NCBI RefSeq assembly: GCF_000805455.1
Contig: NZ_JSUS01000064.1
Location: 310,001 to 374,000 of the forward strand
Source: Acinetobacter sp. A47
Lineage (GTDB): Bacteria > Pseudomonadota > Gammaproteobacteria > Pseudomonadales > Moraxellaceae
Direction of reading: 5' to 3'
Length of the DNA: 64,000 bases
The notes below the pieces were generated by a model. It searched no databases. It worked only from the letters and a program-made list of their open reading frames with translations, and was not told the origin of the DNA. Within the stretch, counting starts at the first letter, position 1. Each line of letters starts with the position of its first letter. A program made the position numbers and the translations under genes. Below are positions 47,568 through 58,063 of this stretch, one piece after another.

Positions 47568-49559
47568 TTAGTCCTTCTTCAAGTGTTTTTCAAGTAACGC
47601 GTAGCGTTCGTTTTCAATACGCTCAACTTCAGCAGCAGGAACGTAGTAATCAACATTCTTGGTGAATGAGCTTACGATCAAGCTAACGACAGCTGCAACG
47701 AATGAAACAACAACAAGCCACCAAATATGCCAGATAAGAGCAAAGCCAAGTAATGTAATGAACATTGCAATGACAAAACCAGCAGCACGATCAGTCGGCA
47801 TGTGGATGTCTTCATATTTAGTGTTACGTGCGTATGCTACACCATTTTCTTTGTCAGTCCAGAAACGGTCGATACCGCTTGCATCTGGTTCATGCGCAAA
47901 GTTATAGAATGGAGCAGGGGAAGAAGTCGCCCATTCAAGCGTACGACCATCCCATGGATCGCCTGTGTGGTCCATGTTGTCTTTGCGCTGTAAGAAACCA
48001 ACGATGATTTGCATCAAGAAACATGCAATACCGATCGCAACAAGAACAGCACCGAACAATGCGATAGCCAGATACGGATCCCATTCTGGGTTGTCATATG
48101 TATTCAAGCGACGAGTCATACCCATGAAACCAAGGATATAAAGTGGCATGAATGCAAAATAGAAACCGAAGAACCAGAACCAGAATGCAGCTTTACCCCA
48201 TGCTTCATTGAGCTTCCAACCAAACATTTTTGGCCAGTAGAAGATGATGCCGGCAAACATACCGAACACCACACCACCGATAATCACGTTATGGAAGTGA
48301 GCGATCAAGAATAATGAGTTGTGTACAAGGAAGTCCGCAGGCGGAACAGCCATAAGTACACCAGTTAAACCACCAATACCGAATGTTACAAGGAAGCCAA
48401 GCGTCCATAACATTGGAGTAGTAAAGGTGATGCGACCTTTATACATGGTGAATAACCAAGAGAAGATTTTCACACCAGTCGGAATCGCAATAACCATGGT
48501 CATGATACCGAAGAACGCATTCACGTTCGCACCAGCACCCATGGTGAAGAAGTGGTGAAGCCATACAACAAACGCAAGTACAGTAATCGCAATTGTTGCA
48601 TACACCATAGACTTGTAACCGAACAACGCTTTACGAGAGAAGGTTGCAACGATTTCCGAGTATAGACCAAATGCAGGTAATACCAGGATGTATACTTCAG
48701 GGTGGCCCCATGTCCAGATCAGGTTCACATACAGCATTGGGCTACCGCCAAGCTCGTTTGTGAAGAAGTGGAAACCAAAGTAACGGTCAAGCGTCAGCAT
48801 TGCAAGTGTACCTGTTAATACAGGGAAAGATGCAATGATCAGTACTGCCGTACAAAGTGAAGTCCAGGTAAAGATCGGCATGTCCATCAGTTTCATGCCA
48901 GGTGCACGCATCTTGATGATGGTAACGAAGAAGTTAACACCAGATAAAAGCGTACCCAGACCAGAAACCTGCAGAGCCCAGATATAGTAATCAACACCAA
49001 CACCAGGAGAATACTGAATGCCAGACAGTGGAGGGTAAGCCATCCAACCTGTTGCAGCAAATTCACCTAATACGAGTGAAAGCATCATCAAACCAGCAGC
49101 GCCGGCAAATAGCCAGAAGCTTAAAGAGTTCAATAATGGGAAAGCAACGTCACGTGCACCAATCTGTAAAGGTACAGAGATGTTCATCATACCGACAACG
49201 AGACCCATTGCCACGAAGAAGATCATGATGACACCGTGTGCGGTGAAGATCTGGTCGTAGTGGTCTGGATGTAGATAACCTTCACCGCCGCCTTTAGCGA
49301 GGAAAAGTTGTAAACGCATCATGATCGCATCGGCGAAACCACGCAAAAGCATGACGACAGATACGATGATATACATGATACCGATCTTTTTATGGTCTAC
49401 TGTTGTAAACCATTCATTCCACAAGTATCCCCATTTTTTGAAATAGGTGATACCGCCAAGCACAGCAATTGCACCAAGTGCCATAAAGACCATGGTGACA
49501 AGTACGATTGGCTCTGTCGGGATTGAGTCCCAACCCAGTTTACCAAAAATCATATCCAT
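47568..49559 (-). CDS. cyoB: Cytochrome bo3 ubiquinol oxidase subunit I
   Basis: CyoB is the catalytic proton-pumping subunit with haem b, haem o3 and CuB. The 663-residue protein carries the haem-copper signature [29 protein letters not shown] for the CuB histidines, and [20 protein letters not shown] for the haem ligands, plus [19 protein letters not shown] helix 2 (AHGVIMIFF). It is bo3-type rather than aa3. It follows cyoA by three bases and its start has GGGGAATAAGAC. Confidence 0.97.
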   Translation of the reverse strand: MDMIFGKLGWDSIPTEPIVLVTMVFMALGAIAVLGGITYFKKWGYLWNEWFTTVDHKKIGIMYIIVSVVMLLRGFADAIMMRLQLFLAKGGGEGYLHPDHYDQIFTAHGVIMIFFVAMGLVVGMMNISVPLQIGARDVAFPLLNSLSFWLFAGAAGLMMLSLVLGEFAATGWMAYPPLSGIQYSPGVGVDYYIWALQVSGLGTLLSGVNFFVTIIKMRAPGMKLMDMPIFTWTSLCTAVLIIASFPVLTGTLAMLTLDRYFGFHFFTNELGGSPMLYVNLIWTWGHPEVYILVLPAFGLYSEIVATFSRKALFGYKSMVYATIAITVLAFVVWLHHFFTMGAGANVNAFFGIMTMVIAIPTGVKIFSWLFTMYKGRITFTTPMLWTLGFLVTFGIGGLTGVLMAVPPADFLVHNSLFLIAHFHNVIIGGVVFGMFAGIIFYWPKMFGWKLNEAWGKAAFWFWFFGFYFAFMPLYILGFMGMTRRLNTYDNPEWDPYLAIALFGAVLVAIGIACFLMQIIVGFLQRKDNMDHTGDPWDGRTLEWATSSPAPFYNFAHEPDASGIDRFWTDKENGVAYARNTKYEDIHMPTDRAAGFVIAMFITLLGFALIWHIWWLVVVSFVAAVVSLIVSSFTKNVDYYVPAAEVERIENERYALLEKHLKKD

Positions 49560-49562
49560 GTC

Positions 49563-50615
49563 TTATTCCCCTTGAGCAGCGTGTTCAGCTGCAGCATGAG
49601 TTTCTGCTGTTGCATGCGCAGCAGAGTGGTCAGCACCGTGATAGTTACTCATATAGTGGTTGATAATTGTTTCAAACAATTTTGGTTCAACTGATGAGTA
49701 ATAAGTCACAGGGTGTGGCTTAGTCGGGAACGGTTTCATCGCTTCAGCTTTAGCAAGCGCTTCTTCATCACCCGCAGCTTTAGCACGATTGACTAAATGC
49801 TCGATCTGATGCTTAGAACGATCACCATCTTTAAGCGTTGCTAGCTCTGCCTGGTCAAGCGTACCTTTTTGAATTGCTTCAGGGTTAATGCTTGTACCGT
49901 TACCAGCTTTAACTGCTTCTACCCATTGCGCAAATTCTGGTTCAGTTACACTGTGTGCCTTAAAGCGCATTTGTGAGAAACCGTAACCTGAATAGTTTGC
50001 CGAGAAACCACGGAATACACCCGGTTCATCTGCCAATAGGTGGAGGTGAGTCTGCATACCCGCCATCGCATAGATCTGGCCGCCTAACTGTGGGATGAAG
50101 AACGAGTTCATCGTAAAGTTAGAGGTAATCCTAAAGCTGATAGGCGTTTGTTCTGGGAAGCGTACTTCGTTTACCGTTGCGATGTTTTGCTCAGGATAGA
50201 TAAAAATCCACTTGAACTGTTCAGCGACAGCTTGAATAGTCAACGGTGCTTTATCTGATTCTAACGGACGGTAAGGGTCGTACTTGTGGGAACCCCACCA
50301 AGTTAACCAAGCTAAAATACCAATAATAATGACAGGAACACCCCAAACAACGATCTCAATTGTCGTAGAGTGTGCCCAAGTAGGTTTATAGTCTGCATCT
50401 TTATTCGATGCGCGATATTGCCAACCAAACCATAATGCCATAATAATTGATGGAATCACCACCAATAGCATTAAGTAGATCGCAGTCATCATCAAGTTAC
50501 TTTGACCTTGACCAACTGGACCTTTGTTGTTTAGAAGTACCATATCACCACCGCACCCAGTTAAGAGTGCAGCCATCGTTGATAAAGACAATACAGCTAA
50601 AATCGTTTGTCTCAT
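49563..50615 (-). CDS. cyoA: Cytochrome bo3 ubiquinol oxidase subunit II
   Basis: CyoA is the membrane-anchored periplasmic subunit II; unlike cytochrome c oxidases it lacks CuA because it takes electrons from ubiquinol. It is a lipoprotein (lipobox LLTGC, Cys 21) with two membrane helices and a cupredoxin-like domain (VAEQFKWIFIYPEQNIATVN). The 350-residue protein has a long His/Ala-rich C-terminal tail (NYHGADHSAAHATAETH) beyond the E. coli length of 315. The start has GAGGTTGTAAA. It is first in cyoABCDE, behind a leader with a 14-bp perfect inverted repeat. Confidence 0.95.
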   Translation of the reverse strand: MRQTILAVLSLSTMAALLTGCGGDMVLLNNKGPVGQGQSNLMMTAIYLMLLVVIPSIIMALWFGWQYRASNKDADYKPTWAHSTTIEIVVWGVPVIIIGILAWLTWWGSHKYDPYRPLESDKAPLTIQAVAEQFKWIFIYPEQNIATVNEVRFPEQTPISFRITSNFTMNSFFIPQLGGQIYAMAGMQTHLHLLADEPGVFRGFSANYSGYGFSQMRFKAHSVTEPEFAQWVEAVKAGNGTSINPEAIQKGTLDQAELATLKDGDRSKHQIEHLVNRAKAAGDEEALAKAEAMKPFPTKPHPVTYYSSVEPKLFETIINHYMSNYHGADHSAAHATAETHAAAEHAAQGE

Positions 50616-50672
50616 TTTACAACCTCGGTGAAGAGTCCCATTCCCTAATTAAATTATGGGATAGCGATTAAA

Positions 50673-50726
50673 GTGTCGCGTGATTGATAAGAAATTGTTT
50701 AAAAAATGCTTAGCAATCACGCGACA
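50673..50726 (-). promoter_or_regulatory. 14-bp perfect inverted repeat in the cyoA leader
   Basis: GTGTCGCGTGATTG (50673-50686) and CAATCACGCGACAC (50713-50726) are exact inverted copies separated by 26 bases, about 60-110 bases before the cyoA start. A second weaker hairpin (TCCCAT/ATGGGA, 50637-50662) lies between it and cyoA. No T tract follows, so it is not a terminator for the + or - strand. Confidence 0.65.
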
Positions 50727-50871
50727 CCGCTACGTTGTTGGGCATTATGCCTCATATTGAAGAACTAAGCTACTGATAAAGTGGCCTGAAATGCTTGTTT
50801 TAAAACCCGATTTATCTTGTAGGGATTGTACTTGAGTTAAGTTCTTTTTCTATAGATATCAACTTAATATA

Positions 50872-50902
50872 AAAGAAAAGAGGATTAAATCCTCTTTTCT
50901 TT
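50872..50902 (-). terminator. Terminator of the GYF/RDD gene
   Basis: AAAGAAAAGAGGATT and AATCCTCTTTTCTTT arms form a long near-continuous stem after the stop at 50915, followed on the minus strand by TATATT. Confidence 0.75.
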
Positions 50903-50914
50903 ATTGATTTGTGA

Positions 50915-51685
50915 TTACTGTTTAATTACCTTGGTTTTTGCTAGTTTATCGTGCAATGCCTGACGATTTTTACCCAAAGCGAATAAAGATTCGATAACCG
51001 AGATCAGGGGAACGATCATCAAATTTAAAATAATAAAAACAATACTTCTGAGCCAGAATGCACGGATTGAACTGACAGCCGTATATGTTTCAGCATCCAC
51101 AATTTTAATTTTTGTTAATTTTTTTCCGATGCTCTGGCCAGATTTGCCAATGAAAAAAGCTTGTACCATCAGCATCGCAATGATGTAGATACACATTGCC
51201 ATCCAGGCCTGAGTTGGAATGATGCTAACAATTTCTGCCTGTACCTTTTGGGCCAGGGCAATATCAGCAGAACGGTCAGACATTAAATGCAGCAATTGTT
51301 CATTGAGCTGGGTAAATTTCTGAGCCTGTTCCGGGCTGAAAAAAGCTGTCAGTATGAATGTAGCAGGAATCCATAATATGACATCAATCAGTTTGGCAAG
51401 GAAACGTGAGTGCAGAGGAGCGGACTCTGGTGTCGCTTTGTGTTCAACCTTGATTTTAAAAGAGCTGGTTGTTTCCGGTTGGGCCGGTGTACTAAAAGGT
51501 GAATAACCTACAGGTTCGTATACAAGTTTACCTTGAGTAAGTTCACCAAGTGTTTTCCATTCAGTCATACCTTCGTGCCAAGCCAGATCAGTCAATAGTA
51601 CCTGTTGACTGGCAAGCATCTGGTTCACTTGTTCTAAACTATAGGGACCAGCTTGTTGATTGTTACGAGCCAAGTAAATTTGCAT
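50915..51685 (-). CDS. GYF-2/RDD-domain membrane protein
   Basis: This 256-residue protein of unknown function has two recognisable parts. Residues 1-60 are a GYF_2 domain (YLARNNQQAGPYSLEQVNQM and DLAWHEGMTEW), a predicted peptide-binding module. After a linker, residues 95-250 form an RDD domain with three to four membrane helices (RFLAKLIDVILWIPATFIL and IGKKLTKIKIVDAET). RDD proteins are often transporter-like or assembly factors. The start site has only a weak ribosome binding sequence. It is the only gene of its unit. Confidence 0.85.
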   Translation of the reverse strand: MQIYLARNNQQAGPYSLEQVNQMLASQQVLLTDLAWHEGMTEWKTLGELTQGKLVYEPVGYSPFSTPAQPETTSSFKIKVEHKATPESAPLHSRFLAKLIDVILWIPATFILTAFFSPEQAQKFTQLNEQLLHLMSDRSADIALAQKVQAEIVSIIPTQAWMAMCIYIIAMLMVQAFFIGKSGQSIGKKLTKIKIVDAETYTAVSSIRAFWLRSIVFIILNLMIVPLISVIESLFALGKNRQALHDKLAKTKVIKQ

Positions 51686-51934
51686 AATTTAAAAATCTCA
51701 ATTACAAGGGTGTGTAGACATTTCAGACATGTCTTGTGTTATAGGCTAAAACAACCCAGACAAGGCATGAAACGTAGACAATGGCAGGCCGCTTGTCAAG
51801 TTTCATAACGAAGCTGGATACAGTTTTGGCCATCATCTGAGTCATCACAAAACATCGCTCTGATTGCAAAAAGCCCAGACCAAAAATGGCACATGCTACA
51901 ATTATCTCTAAAATGCCCACATCCCTATGATGAA

Positions 51935-51962
51935 AAAAGACCCTGCAAAAGAGGGCCTTTTT
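51935..51962 (-). terminator. Terminator of ppsA
   Basis: AAAAG-A-CCCT and AGGG-C-CTTTT arms (one mismatch) over a short loop, followed on the minus strand by TTTTTT, 11 bases past the ppsA stop. Confidence 0.7.
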
Positions 51963-51972
51963 CTAAAAAAGA

Positions 51973-54351
51973 CTAGGCTTTCTTGATTTGTTCTTCAGCA
52001 AGGAAGAACCAGGTATCAAGAACAGAGTCAGGGTTCAGTGACACAGATTCAATCCCTTGCTCCATGAGCCATTTGGCAAGATCAGGATGATCTGAAGGGC
52101 CCTGGCCACAAATCCCTACATATTTACCAGCTTTACGGCATGCATGAATCGCCATGGAAAGAAGGGCTTTTACTGCCGCATCACGCTCATCAAATAGGTG
52201 GGAAACGATACCTGAGTCACGGTCAAGACCAAGCGTTAACTGGGTCAGGTCATTTGAGCCGATAGAGAAGCCATCAAAGTGTTCGAGGAACTGTTCAGCC
52301 AGTAATGCATTGGTTGGAAGTTCACACATCATGATGACCTTGAGGCCGTTTTCACCACGCTTCAAGCCGTTTTGAGCAAGCAGTTCAATTACACGTTTTG
52401 CTTCAGAAACTGTACGTACGAATGGAATCATGATCTGGATATTGGTAAGACCCATTTCATCACGTACTTTTTTCAATGCACGGCATTCAAGTTCAAAACA
52501 GTCACGGAAGTTGTCTGAAACATAACGGCTCGCACCACGGAAGCCCAGCATCGGGTTTTCTTCTTCTGGTTCGTACAGTTTACCGCCGATCAGGTTGGCA
52601 TATTCATTTGACTTGAAGTCAGACATACGAACGATTACAGGCTTGTCTGCAAATGCTGCTGCAAGTGTCGAAATCCCTTCAACCAGCTTCTCGACATAAA
52701 ACTCGATTGGAGAAGAGTAGCCCGCAGTACGCGCCATTACTGCTGCACGGGTTTCACGTGGCAGGCTGTCAATGTTCAATAAGGCTTTCGGGTGCACACC
52801 GATCATACGGTTAATGATGAACTCGAGACGTGCAAGGCCAATCCCTTCATTCGGGATCTGGGCAAAGTCAAATGCACGGTCAGGGTTACCGACATTCATC
52901 ATGATCTTGAACGGTAATTGTGGCATTGAGTGGATGGAGTTGCGCTGTACCTCAAAGTCCAGGGCACCTTCATAAATGAAGCCTGTATCACCTTCTGCAC
53001 ATGAAACGGTAACTTCCTGACCGTCACTCAGTACTTCTGTTGCATTGCCACAACCGACAATGGCAGGGACACCCAGTTCACGCGCAATAATGGCAGCGTG
53101 GCAGGTACGGCCACCACGGTTTGTCACAATGGCTGCGGCACGTTTCATCACTGGTTCCCAATCCGGATCAGTCATGTCAGATACCAGTACGTCACCGTCC
53201 TGTACCTTGTCCATTTCCTTGATAGAAGTCACAACACGGACTTTACCTGAACCGATACGCTGACCGATTGAACGGCCTTCACAAATTACGGTACCGCGCT
53301 GTTTTAACAGGTAACGTTCCATTGTGCCCACATTCTGGCGGCTTTTGACTGTTTCTGGACGTGCCTGAACGATATAGATCTGGCCATCATCACCGTCTTT
53401 TGCCCATTCGATATCCATTGGAGAGCCGTAATGCTTCTCAATGATTAATGCCTGTTTTGCAAGCTCATGCAGTTCATGATCATTTAAGGCAAACTGTTGA
53501 CGTTCCTGTTTTTCGACATCGACGATCACGACAGATTTGCCTGCTGCGCCTTCTTCACCATAAATCATCTTCTGGTGCTTAGAACCCAGGTTGCGGCGTA
53601 GAACAGAATGTTTGCCCGCATTTAAGAGTGGTTTGGATAAATAGAATTCGTCAGGGTTCACTGCGCCCTGTACCACCATCTCGCCGAGGCCATAAGATGC
53701 AGTAATGAATACTACATCACGGAAACCTGATTCTGTATCAAGGGTAAACATCACGCCGGCAGCGCCTGTTTCAGAGCGAACCATACGTTGCACGCCAGCA
53801 GAAAGGGCAACAACACTGTGTTCAAAACCTTGGTGGACACGGTAAGCAATGGCGCGGTCATTATAAAGAGAGGCAAATACTTCCTTGATCGCGATAAGAA
53901 TGTTATCAATACCACGAATATTCAAGAAGGTTTCTTGTTGCCCTGCAAATGAAGCGTCTGGTAAGTCTTCAGCAGTTGCAGAAGAACGTACAGCAACGGC
54001 AATGTCTGGGTTACCGTTGGAAAGTGCTGCAAAGGCATCACGAATTTCTTGTTCTAATGTAGCAGTAAGCGGAGTATCAACAATCCATTTACGGATTTTC
54101 GCACCAGTTTCAGCCAGTGCATTTACATCATCGACGTTGAGTTGGCTAAGTTCAGCCTGAATACGAGCATTTAAGCCGCTTTGATCCAAGAACTCACGAT
54201 AGGCAGCAGCAGTTGTTGCAAAACCACCCGGTACCGATACACCAGCATTGGATAAATGGCTGATCATTTCACCCAGAGATGAGTTTTTCCCACCTACGAG
54301 TTCGACATCGTGTTTTCCTAATTTTTCCAGACCGATTACGCGCGCTTCCAA
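51973..54351 (-). CDS. ppsA: Phosphoenolpyruvate synthase
   Basis: PpsA makes PEP from pyruvate with ATP, giving AMP and phosphate; it is needed for growth on acids that enter as pyruvate. The 792-residue protein has the nucleotide-binding domain ([18 protein letters not shown] at the N-terminus), the swivelling phosphohistidine domain with [22 protein letters not shown] (catalytic His), and the C-terminal PEP barrel ending [15 protein letters not shown]. The start is TTG at 54351 behind GTGGAG; the first in-frame ATG is more than 25 codons later and would cut into the ATP domain. It is divergent from its regulator ppsR. Confidence 0.96.
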   Translation of the reverse strand: MEARVIGLEKLGKHDVELVGGKNSSLGEMISHLSNAGVSVPGGFATTAAAYREFLDQSGLNARIQAELSQLNVDDVNALAETGAKIRKWIVDTPLTATLEQEIRDAFAALSNGNPDIAVAVRSSATAEDLPDASFAGQQETFLNIRGIDNILIAIKEVFASLYNDRAIAYRVHQGFEHSVVALSAGVQRMVRSETGAAGVMFTLDTESGFRDVVFITASYGLGEMVVQGAVNPDEFYLSKPLLNAGKHSVLRRNLGSKHQKMIYGEEGAAGKSVVIVDVEKQERQQFALNDHELHELAKQALIIEKHYGSPMDIEWAKDGDDGQIYIVQARPETVKSRQNVGTMERYLLKQRGTVICEGRSIGQRIGSGKVRVVTSIKEMDKVQDGDVLVSDMTDPDWEPVMKRAAAIVTNRGGRTCHAAIIARELGVPAIVGCGNATEVLSDGQEVTVSCAEGDTGFIYEGALDFEVQRNSIHSMPQLPFKIMMNVGNPDRAFDFAQIPNEGIGLARLEFIINRMIGVHPKALLNIDSLPRETRAAVMARTAGYSSPIEFYVEKLVEGISTLAAAFADKPVIVRMSDFKSNEYANLIGGKLYEPEEENPMLGFRGASRYVSDNFRDCFELECRALKKVRDEMGLTNIQIMIPFVRTVSEAKRVIELLAQNGLKRGENGLKVIMMCELPTNALLAEQFLEHFDGFSIGSNDLTQLTLGLDRDSGIVSHLFDERDAAVKALLSMAIHACRKAGKYVGICGQGPSDHPDLAKWLMEQGIESVSLNPDSVLDTWFFLAEEQIKKA

Positions 54352-54509
54352 AGTATTTACTCCACTTTTTTTGCAGTATGAATGACCATCATTGGTATGA
54401 AATTATACAAAAGTGCCTAGATTTAGTATTTTACTAAGCGACAGTCATGTTAGATGAGTTTACTATAAAGATTATAGAGCACTAAGACAAATGTTTAAGG
54501 AGAATTTTG

Positions 54510-55346
54510 ATGCCCGTAAGTAAAGAAATTAAACGGAGCGTTTTTTTTATTTCGGATGGTACCGCGATTACCGCAGAAACCCTTGGACATTCACTACTTG
54601 CGCAATTTCCAAACGTGGATTTTGATATCCATATCATGCCTTATATTGCCACCGAAGAGGCTGCCATGATCGCGGTGGCAGAGATTAATGCCTGTCAGTC
54701 CCGTGACGGTTCTTTGCCTCTGGTTTTTGATACGCTGGTTGACCCTCATGTCCGTGAAATCATCAATACGGCAAAAGCAGTCAATCTGGATGTGTTCGAG
54801 GGCCTGATCAGTAAACTGGAACAAGAAATCGGGGTGCCACCAACCACACTGGTCGGGCAAACGCATGCGGTTACCGATTCTGAATATTATAAAGCCCGTA
54901 TCGATGCGGTGCATTTCGCGCTGGACAATGATGATGGCGCCAGAACACGTCATTATGATAAAGCCGATATTATTTTGATTGGGGTATCGCGTTCCGGAAA
55001 AACCCCGACCTCGATTTATCTGTCATTACAATTCGGGATTCGGGTTGCAAACTATCCTCTGACTGAAGAAGATCTGGACGATAACCGTTTGCCAAAAGTG
55101 CTGCGTGAACATAAAAACAAACTGTTTGGCCTGATGATTGATGCCGAGCGTCTGGTGGCAATCCGCAATGAACGTAAAGCCAATAGCCGTTATGCAAGTT
55201 TCAGTCAGTGCCAGATGGAGCTGCGTGCAATTGAGGGGATTTATATTTCAGAAGGAATTAAATACCTGAATGTCACCGAAATGTCGATTGAAGAGATTTC
55301 AACACGCATTTTACAAATGACCGGTTTAAAACGTCGTATTGGTTAA
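54510..55346 (+). CDS. ppsR: PEP synthase regulatory protein (bifunctional kinase/phosphorylase)
   Basis: PpsR (DUF299 family) switches PEP synthase off by ADP-dependent phosphorylation and back on by Pi-dependent dephosphorylation. The 278-residue protein starts at ATG 54510 behind TTAAGGAGAATTTTG; a TTG one codon earlier is not used. The P-loop GVSRSGKTPTSIYLS is at about residues 155-170, and the N-terminal VFFISDGTAITAETLGHSLL is the family signature. Its divergent placement next to ppsA fits the pair. Confidence 0.95.
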   Translation: MPVSKEIKRSVFFISDGTAITAETLGHSLLAQFPNVDFDIHIMPYIATEEAAMIAVAEINACQSRDGSLPLVFDTLVDPHVREIINTAKAVNLDVFEGLISKLEQEIGVPPTTLVGQTHAVTDSEYYKARIDAVHFALDNDDGARTRHYDKADIILIGVSRSGKTPTSIYLSLQFGIRVANYPLTEEDLDDNRLPKVLREHKNKLFGLMIDAERLVAIRNERKANSRYASFSQCQMELRAIEGIYISEGIKYLNVTEMSIEEISTRILQMTGLKRRIG

Positions 55347-55362
55347 AACAGCTGGAACACTG

Positions 55363-55394
55363 AAAAAGCGTGGACAGTGGACTGCGCTTTTTTT
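55363..55394 (+). terminator. Terminator of ppsR
   Basis: AAAAAGCG and CGCTTTTT arms close a 14-base loop and end in TTTTTTTC. It lies in the leader of the next gene, confirming that gene's start is beyond it. Confidence 0.8.
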
Positions 55395-55421
55395 CGGGAT
55401 GATAAAAACAGGAAAAATATA

Positions 55422-56135
55422 ATGAAAATAGGTTTAGTGCTTTGTGCTTTTCTGGGGATGTCGCAAGCCCACGCTGAAACCTTGGCACAATTTGAAAAAA
55501 AGCTCATTCAAAAATATGAAAATAATGCTTTTTATCAGGTTAATCAGGCAGTCGAGTCAGATATTGTTAATAAAATAGAGCATGATCCTGCCAGTTTCGA
55601 TTATTCCTTTCGAGCTTTTCAAGACCGTTACCATGTGCGGATTCAGTTTTCACCGGATCAGCAGTTAAAGTTTTATACATTTGATATTGGTGGTGGAGGC
55701 ACGATGGGGGAATACGCCTCCTATGTACAAACCCGGACAGGTGACAAGACGCGCTTAACCGCGATTGAAACGGGTGCGATTCTGGAGGTGAAGCAAACCG
55801 TATTGGCGCAACAACCGGTTTATCTGGTAGAGAGTTACTATAAAGGCAGTAGTTGCGTTGGTGCTTATGCGATTGGTGCATTTCAGGCGAAGGCGGGTGC
55901 GGTACAGGCAGTAAAGGTATTCCAGACCAAAACCAGATTACTGGATCACATCCAGGTCGATTTTGACTGCAATAATCATGAGGGACCGACAGATGTGCCT
56001 GACTATATTCGCAGTGATAAAAAACTAGATACGATTGATATTATGCTGCTGGATCAAAATTCAAAACCGCAGGCCAAGTATTTACGTTATCGCAAAAGCG
56101 ATACAGTGTACAAGTATATCGGGGTCGTGCGCTAA
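55422..56135 (+). CDS. Secreted hypothetical protein
   Basis: The start chosen is the ATG at 55422 (MKIGLVLCAFLGMSQAHA), behind AGGAAAAATATA; an earlier frame would run through the ppsR terminator. The 237-residue protein has a signal peptide cleaved after AHA and a mature periplasmic part with a Gly-rich loop (FDIGGGGTMGEY), a mostly beta pattern, and two cysteines (SSCVGAY, DFDCNN) that may pair. No known family is recognised. It lies 75 bases after ppsR on the same strand, separated by that gene's terminator. Confidence 0.82.
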   Translation: MKIGLVLCAFLGMSQAHAETLAQFEKKLIQKYENNAFYQVNQAVESDIVNKIEHDPASFDYSFRAFQDRYHVRIQFSPDQQLKFYTFDIGGGGTMGEYASYVQTRTGDKTRLTAIETGAILEVKQTVLAQQPVYLVESYYKGSSCVGAYAIGAFQAKAGAVQAVKVFQTKTRLLDHIQVDFDCNNHEGPTDVPDYIRSDKKLDTIDIMLLDQNSKPQAKYLRYRKSDTVYKYIGVVR

Positions 56136-56174
56136 GCACCCTTATGGATCGGGGATGCTTAGCTTCCATCGAGC

Positions 56175-57179
56175 CTAGTTCTGTTGAATATCCATTAACA
56201 GGCTAAAGTTGTCCAGACGTTTCTGGGTATCATAAATATCACAGGTAAAGATAAACTCATCCACCTCATATTGACTGGCAATTTTATTGAGACCGGCTTT
56301 CACGGTGTCTGCCGAACCGATCTGGGCCATGGCATAGAAATTTTGTATAGCCAGCTGTTCGGCAGCAGTAGCTAGACCTTGAGTCGATGCAACGGGCGGT
56401 TTGAGCTTCAGACTGTGGCCACGGATCAGATTCAAGATACGTTGATAAGAACTGGTTGCCAGATATTGCGCCTCGTCGTCTGTCTCGGCAACTACAGTCG
56501 GTACACCCATTGAAACATAAGGCTTATCCAGATATTCAGAAGGCTGGAAATTATCCCGATAGAGGTCGATGGCCTGACCCAGCATGCGTGGGGCAAAATG
56601 CGAAGCAAAGGAATAGGGAAGTCCCAGTTTGGCCGCCAGTTGGGCGCTAAATAAACTAGAGCCTAACAACCAGACGGGTACATGGGTATCTTGACCCGGT
56701 GTGGCAATAATTCGCTGACCCGGTTGAGGCGCTTTAAAATATTGTAAAATTTCCAGTACATCTTGCGGAAACTGATCTTCGGTTTCCTGACGACCCCGTC
56801 TTAATGCGCGCATGGTCACCTGATCTGTGCCCGGTGCACGGCCTAGACCGAGTTCAAAACGGTCCGGATAGAGGGTGGCCAATGTTCCAAACTGTTCTGC
56901 AACAACCAGTGGAGCATGGTTGGGCAACATGATGCCGCCTGAACCTAAACGGATCTTGTCGGTATGTGCTGCAATAAAGCCTAATAAAACAGCAGTCGCA
57001 GAACTGGCAATACCATCCATATTGTGGTGTTCTGCCAGCCAGAAGCGTTCATAACCTAATTTTTCGGCATGTTGTGCCAGCTCCAAGGCGTGGCGTAGTG
57101 AAAATTCAATACTCTTGTCATCCCTGACGGGAGCAAGTTCCAGTATAGAGAACTTTATGTCTTGTAGTGTTTTCATCAT
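56175..57179 (-). CDS. LLM-class flavin-dependent oxidoreductase
   Basis: This luciferase-like monooxygenase (334 residues) is of the MsnO8/YhbW branch, which uses reduced FMN and oxygen to act on unknown organic substrates. It has the TIM-barrel start ([12 protein letters not shown]), [23 protein letters not shown] and [25 protein letters not shown], and [19 protein letters not shown]. It starts at one of two adjacent ATGs (57179 or 57176). Two identical palindromic operator-like sites lie 16-71 bases upstream, so it is probably controlled by a repressor encoded elsewhere. Confidence 0.9.
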   Translation of the reverse strand: MMKTLQDIKFSILELAPVRDDKSIEFSLRHALELAQHAEKLGYERFWLAEHHNMDGIASSATAVLLGFIAAHTDKIRLGSGGIMLPNHAPLVVAEQFGTLATLYPDRFELGLGRAPGTDQVTMRALRRGRQETEDQFPQDVLEILQYFKAPQPGQRIIATPGQDTHVPVWLLGSSLFSAQLAAKLGLPYSFASHFAPRMLGQAIDLYRDNFQPSEYLDKPYVSMGVPTVVAETDDEAQYLATSSYQRILNLIRGHSLKLKPPVASTQGLATAAEQLAIQNFYAMAQIGSADTVKAGLNKIASQYEVDEFIFTCDIYDTQKRLDNFSLLMDIQQN

Positions 57180-57194
57180 GACTTCTCAAAGCAA

Positions 57195-57250
57195 TATATC
57201 GAAATAATACGATATAAGTTTGAGCTTGTATATCGAATTTGATCGATATA
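57195..57250 (-). promoter_or_regulatory. Two identical palindromic operator sites before the LLM gene
   Basis: TATATCG-N8-CGATATA occurs twice: at 57195-57216 (spacer AAATAATA) and at 57229-57250 (spacer AATTTGAT). Arms are perfect and identical, spacers differ, and the centres are 34 bases apart. This is the pattern expected for tandem operators of a dimeric regulator. Confidence 0.7.
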
Positions 57251-57263
57251 TTGTAAGGAGACA

Positions 57264-57287
57264 CAAAAAAAGCACCCGAAGGTGCTA
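57264..57287 (-). terminator. Terminator of the glycine-zipper gene
   Basis: AGCACC-TTCG-GGTGCT hairpin on the minus strand followed by TTTTTTT, about 35 bases past the stop at 57320. Confidence 0.92.
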
Positions 57288-57319
57288 TAAAGGGTAGAAC
57301 GATTGACAATTCGTCCGGA

Positions 57320-57817
57320 TTAACGGTCTTTGTACCAGCCACGATGACGGCCATTGTCGTGGCGATAATGATGACGTGAATTGTAGTAACGGCGATCATC
57401 ATAAGAGCGGCGATTGTCATAACGGCGATCATAGCGACGGTCATCATCACGATCCTGGCCTACTTTTTTGCCCAAGGCAGCGCCACCAGCAGCACCTAAC
57501 GCTGCACCAATATAGCCACCATTGGTGCCGCCCATGTTACGGCCCACGGTATAACCACCGACGCCACCAAGACCACCACCAATGGCAGCTTCAGTACGGT
57601 CACGTCGGTTACTTGATGCAGCGGCACCACCCGCACCACCAATGGCTGAACCGATCATGGCTCCTGTATTGCCACCCAGCTGTTTGCCTATTGCTGTACC
57701 GACAACGCTACCGAGTGCGGAGGTTGCTGCAACACGAGTTGTGTTGTCTGCATGCGCTACAGTCACCATTGATGTTGATGCAAGGATGATGCTGCATAAC
57801 CACATATTTGCTTTCAT
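57320..57817 (-). CDS. Glycine-zipper envelope protein with Arg/Tyr/Asp tail
   Basis: This 165-residue protein has a signal peptide cleaved after AHA (residue 23), then two glycine-zipper blocks (VGTAIGKQLGGNTGAMIGSA and GGYIGAALGAAGGAALGKK) of alternating small residues, like the outer-membrane-associated glycine zipper family (Rick_17kDa-like). The C-terminal third is a repetitive, charged tail (DDRRYDRRYDNRRSYDDR and similar) likely to be disordered and to bind acidic or anionic surfaces. The start follows AAGGAGTTTCATC. It is alone in its transcript. Confidence 0.85.
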   Translation of the reverse strand: MKANMWLCSIILASTSMVTVAHADNTTRVAATSALGSVVGTAIGKQLGGNTGAMIGSAIGGAGGAAASSNRRDRTEAAIGGGLGGVGGYTVGRNMGGTNGGYIGAALGAAGGAALGKKVGQDRDDDRRYDRRYDNRRSYDDRRYYNSRHHYRHDNGRHRGWYKDR

Positions 57818-58063
57818 GATGAAACTCCTTATCCATTCTTTTGGACAGTATTCTTTTTGCTTGTGACAAATGTAACAAGACTTTTTAGCGAAAATATGGA
57901 GTGCAATATCCGGATTGAGAGTGTTTGACGAGGGTTTTGTATTGGTTCTATTACAAGTGGAGAAATTGTGAATAAATTATAAAAATAAAGAATGAATACG
58001 CAATGAACAACGGGCTTTGTGCTAATCGGGTACAATGGAACAAGTTTGGTTGAGGATCCCGAT

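Noticed and set aside
51723..51920. 65-codon minus-strand frame with two hydrophobic stretches upstream of the GYF/RDD gene
   Set aside because: It starts at a GTG without a convincing ribosome binding site, and its composition is not clearly coding. It could be a remnant, but I cannot support it as a gene.
56133..56161. Hairpin TAAGCA/TGCTTA between the secreted protein and the LLM gene
   Set aside because: The stem is interrupted and has no U tract, so it was not called a terminator.
57376..57789. Long His-rich plus-strand frame opposite the glycine-zipper gene
   Set aside because: It is the antisense shadow of a low-complexity Gly/Arg-rich gene that has its own signal peptide, ribosome binding site and terminator.
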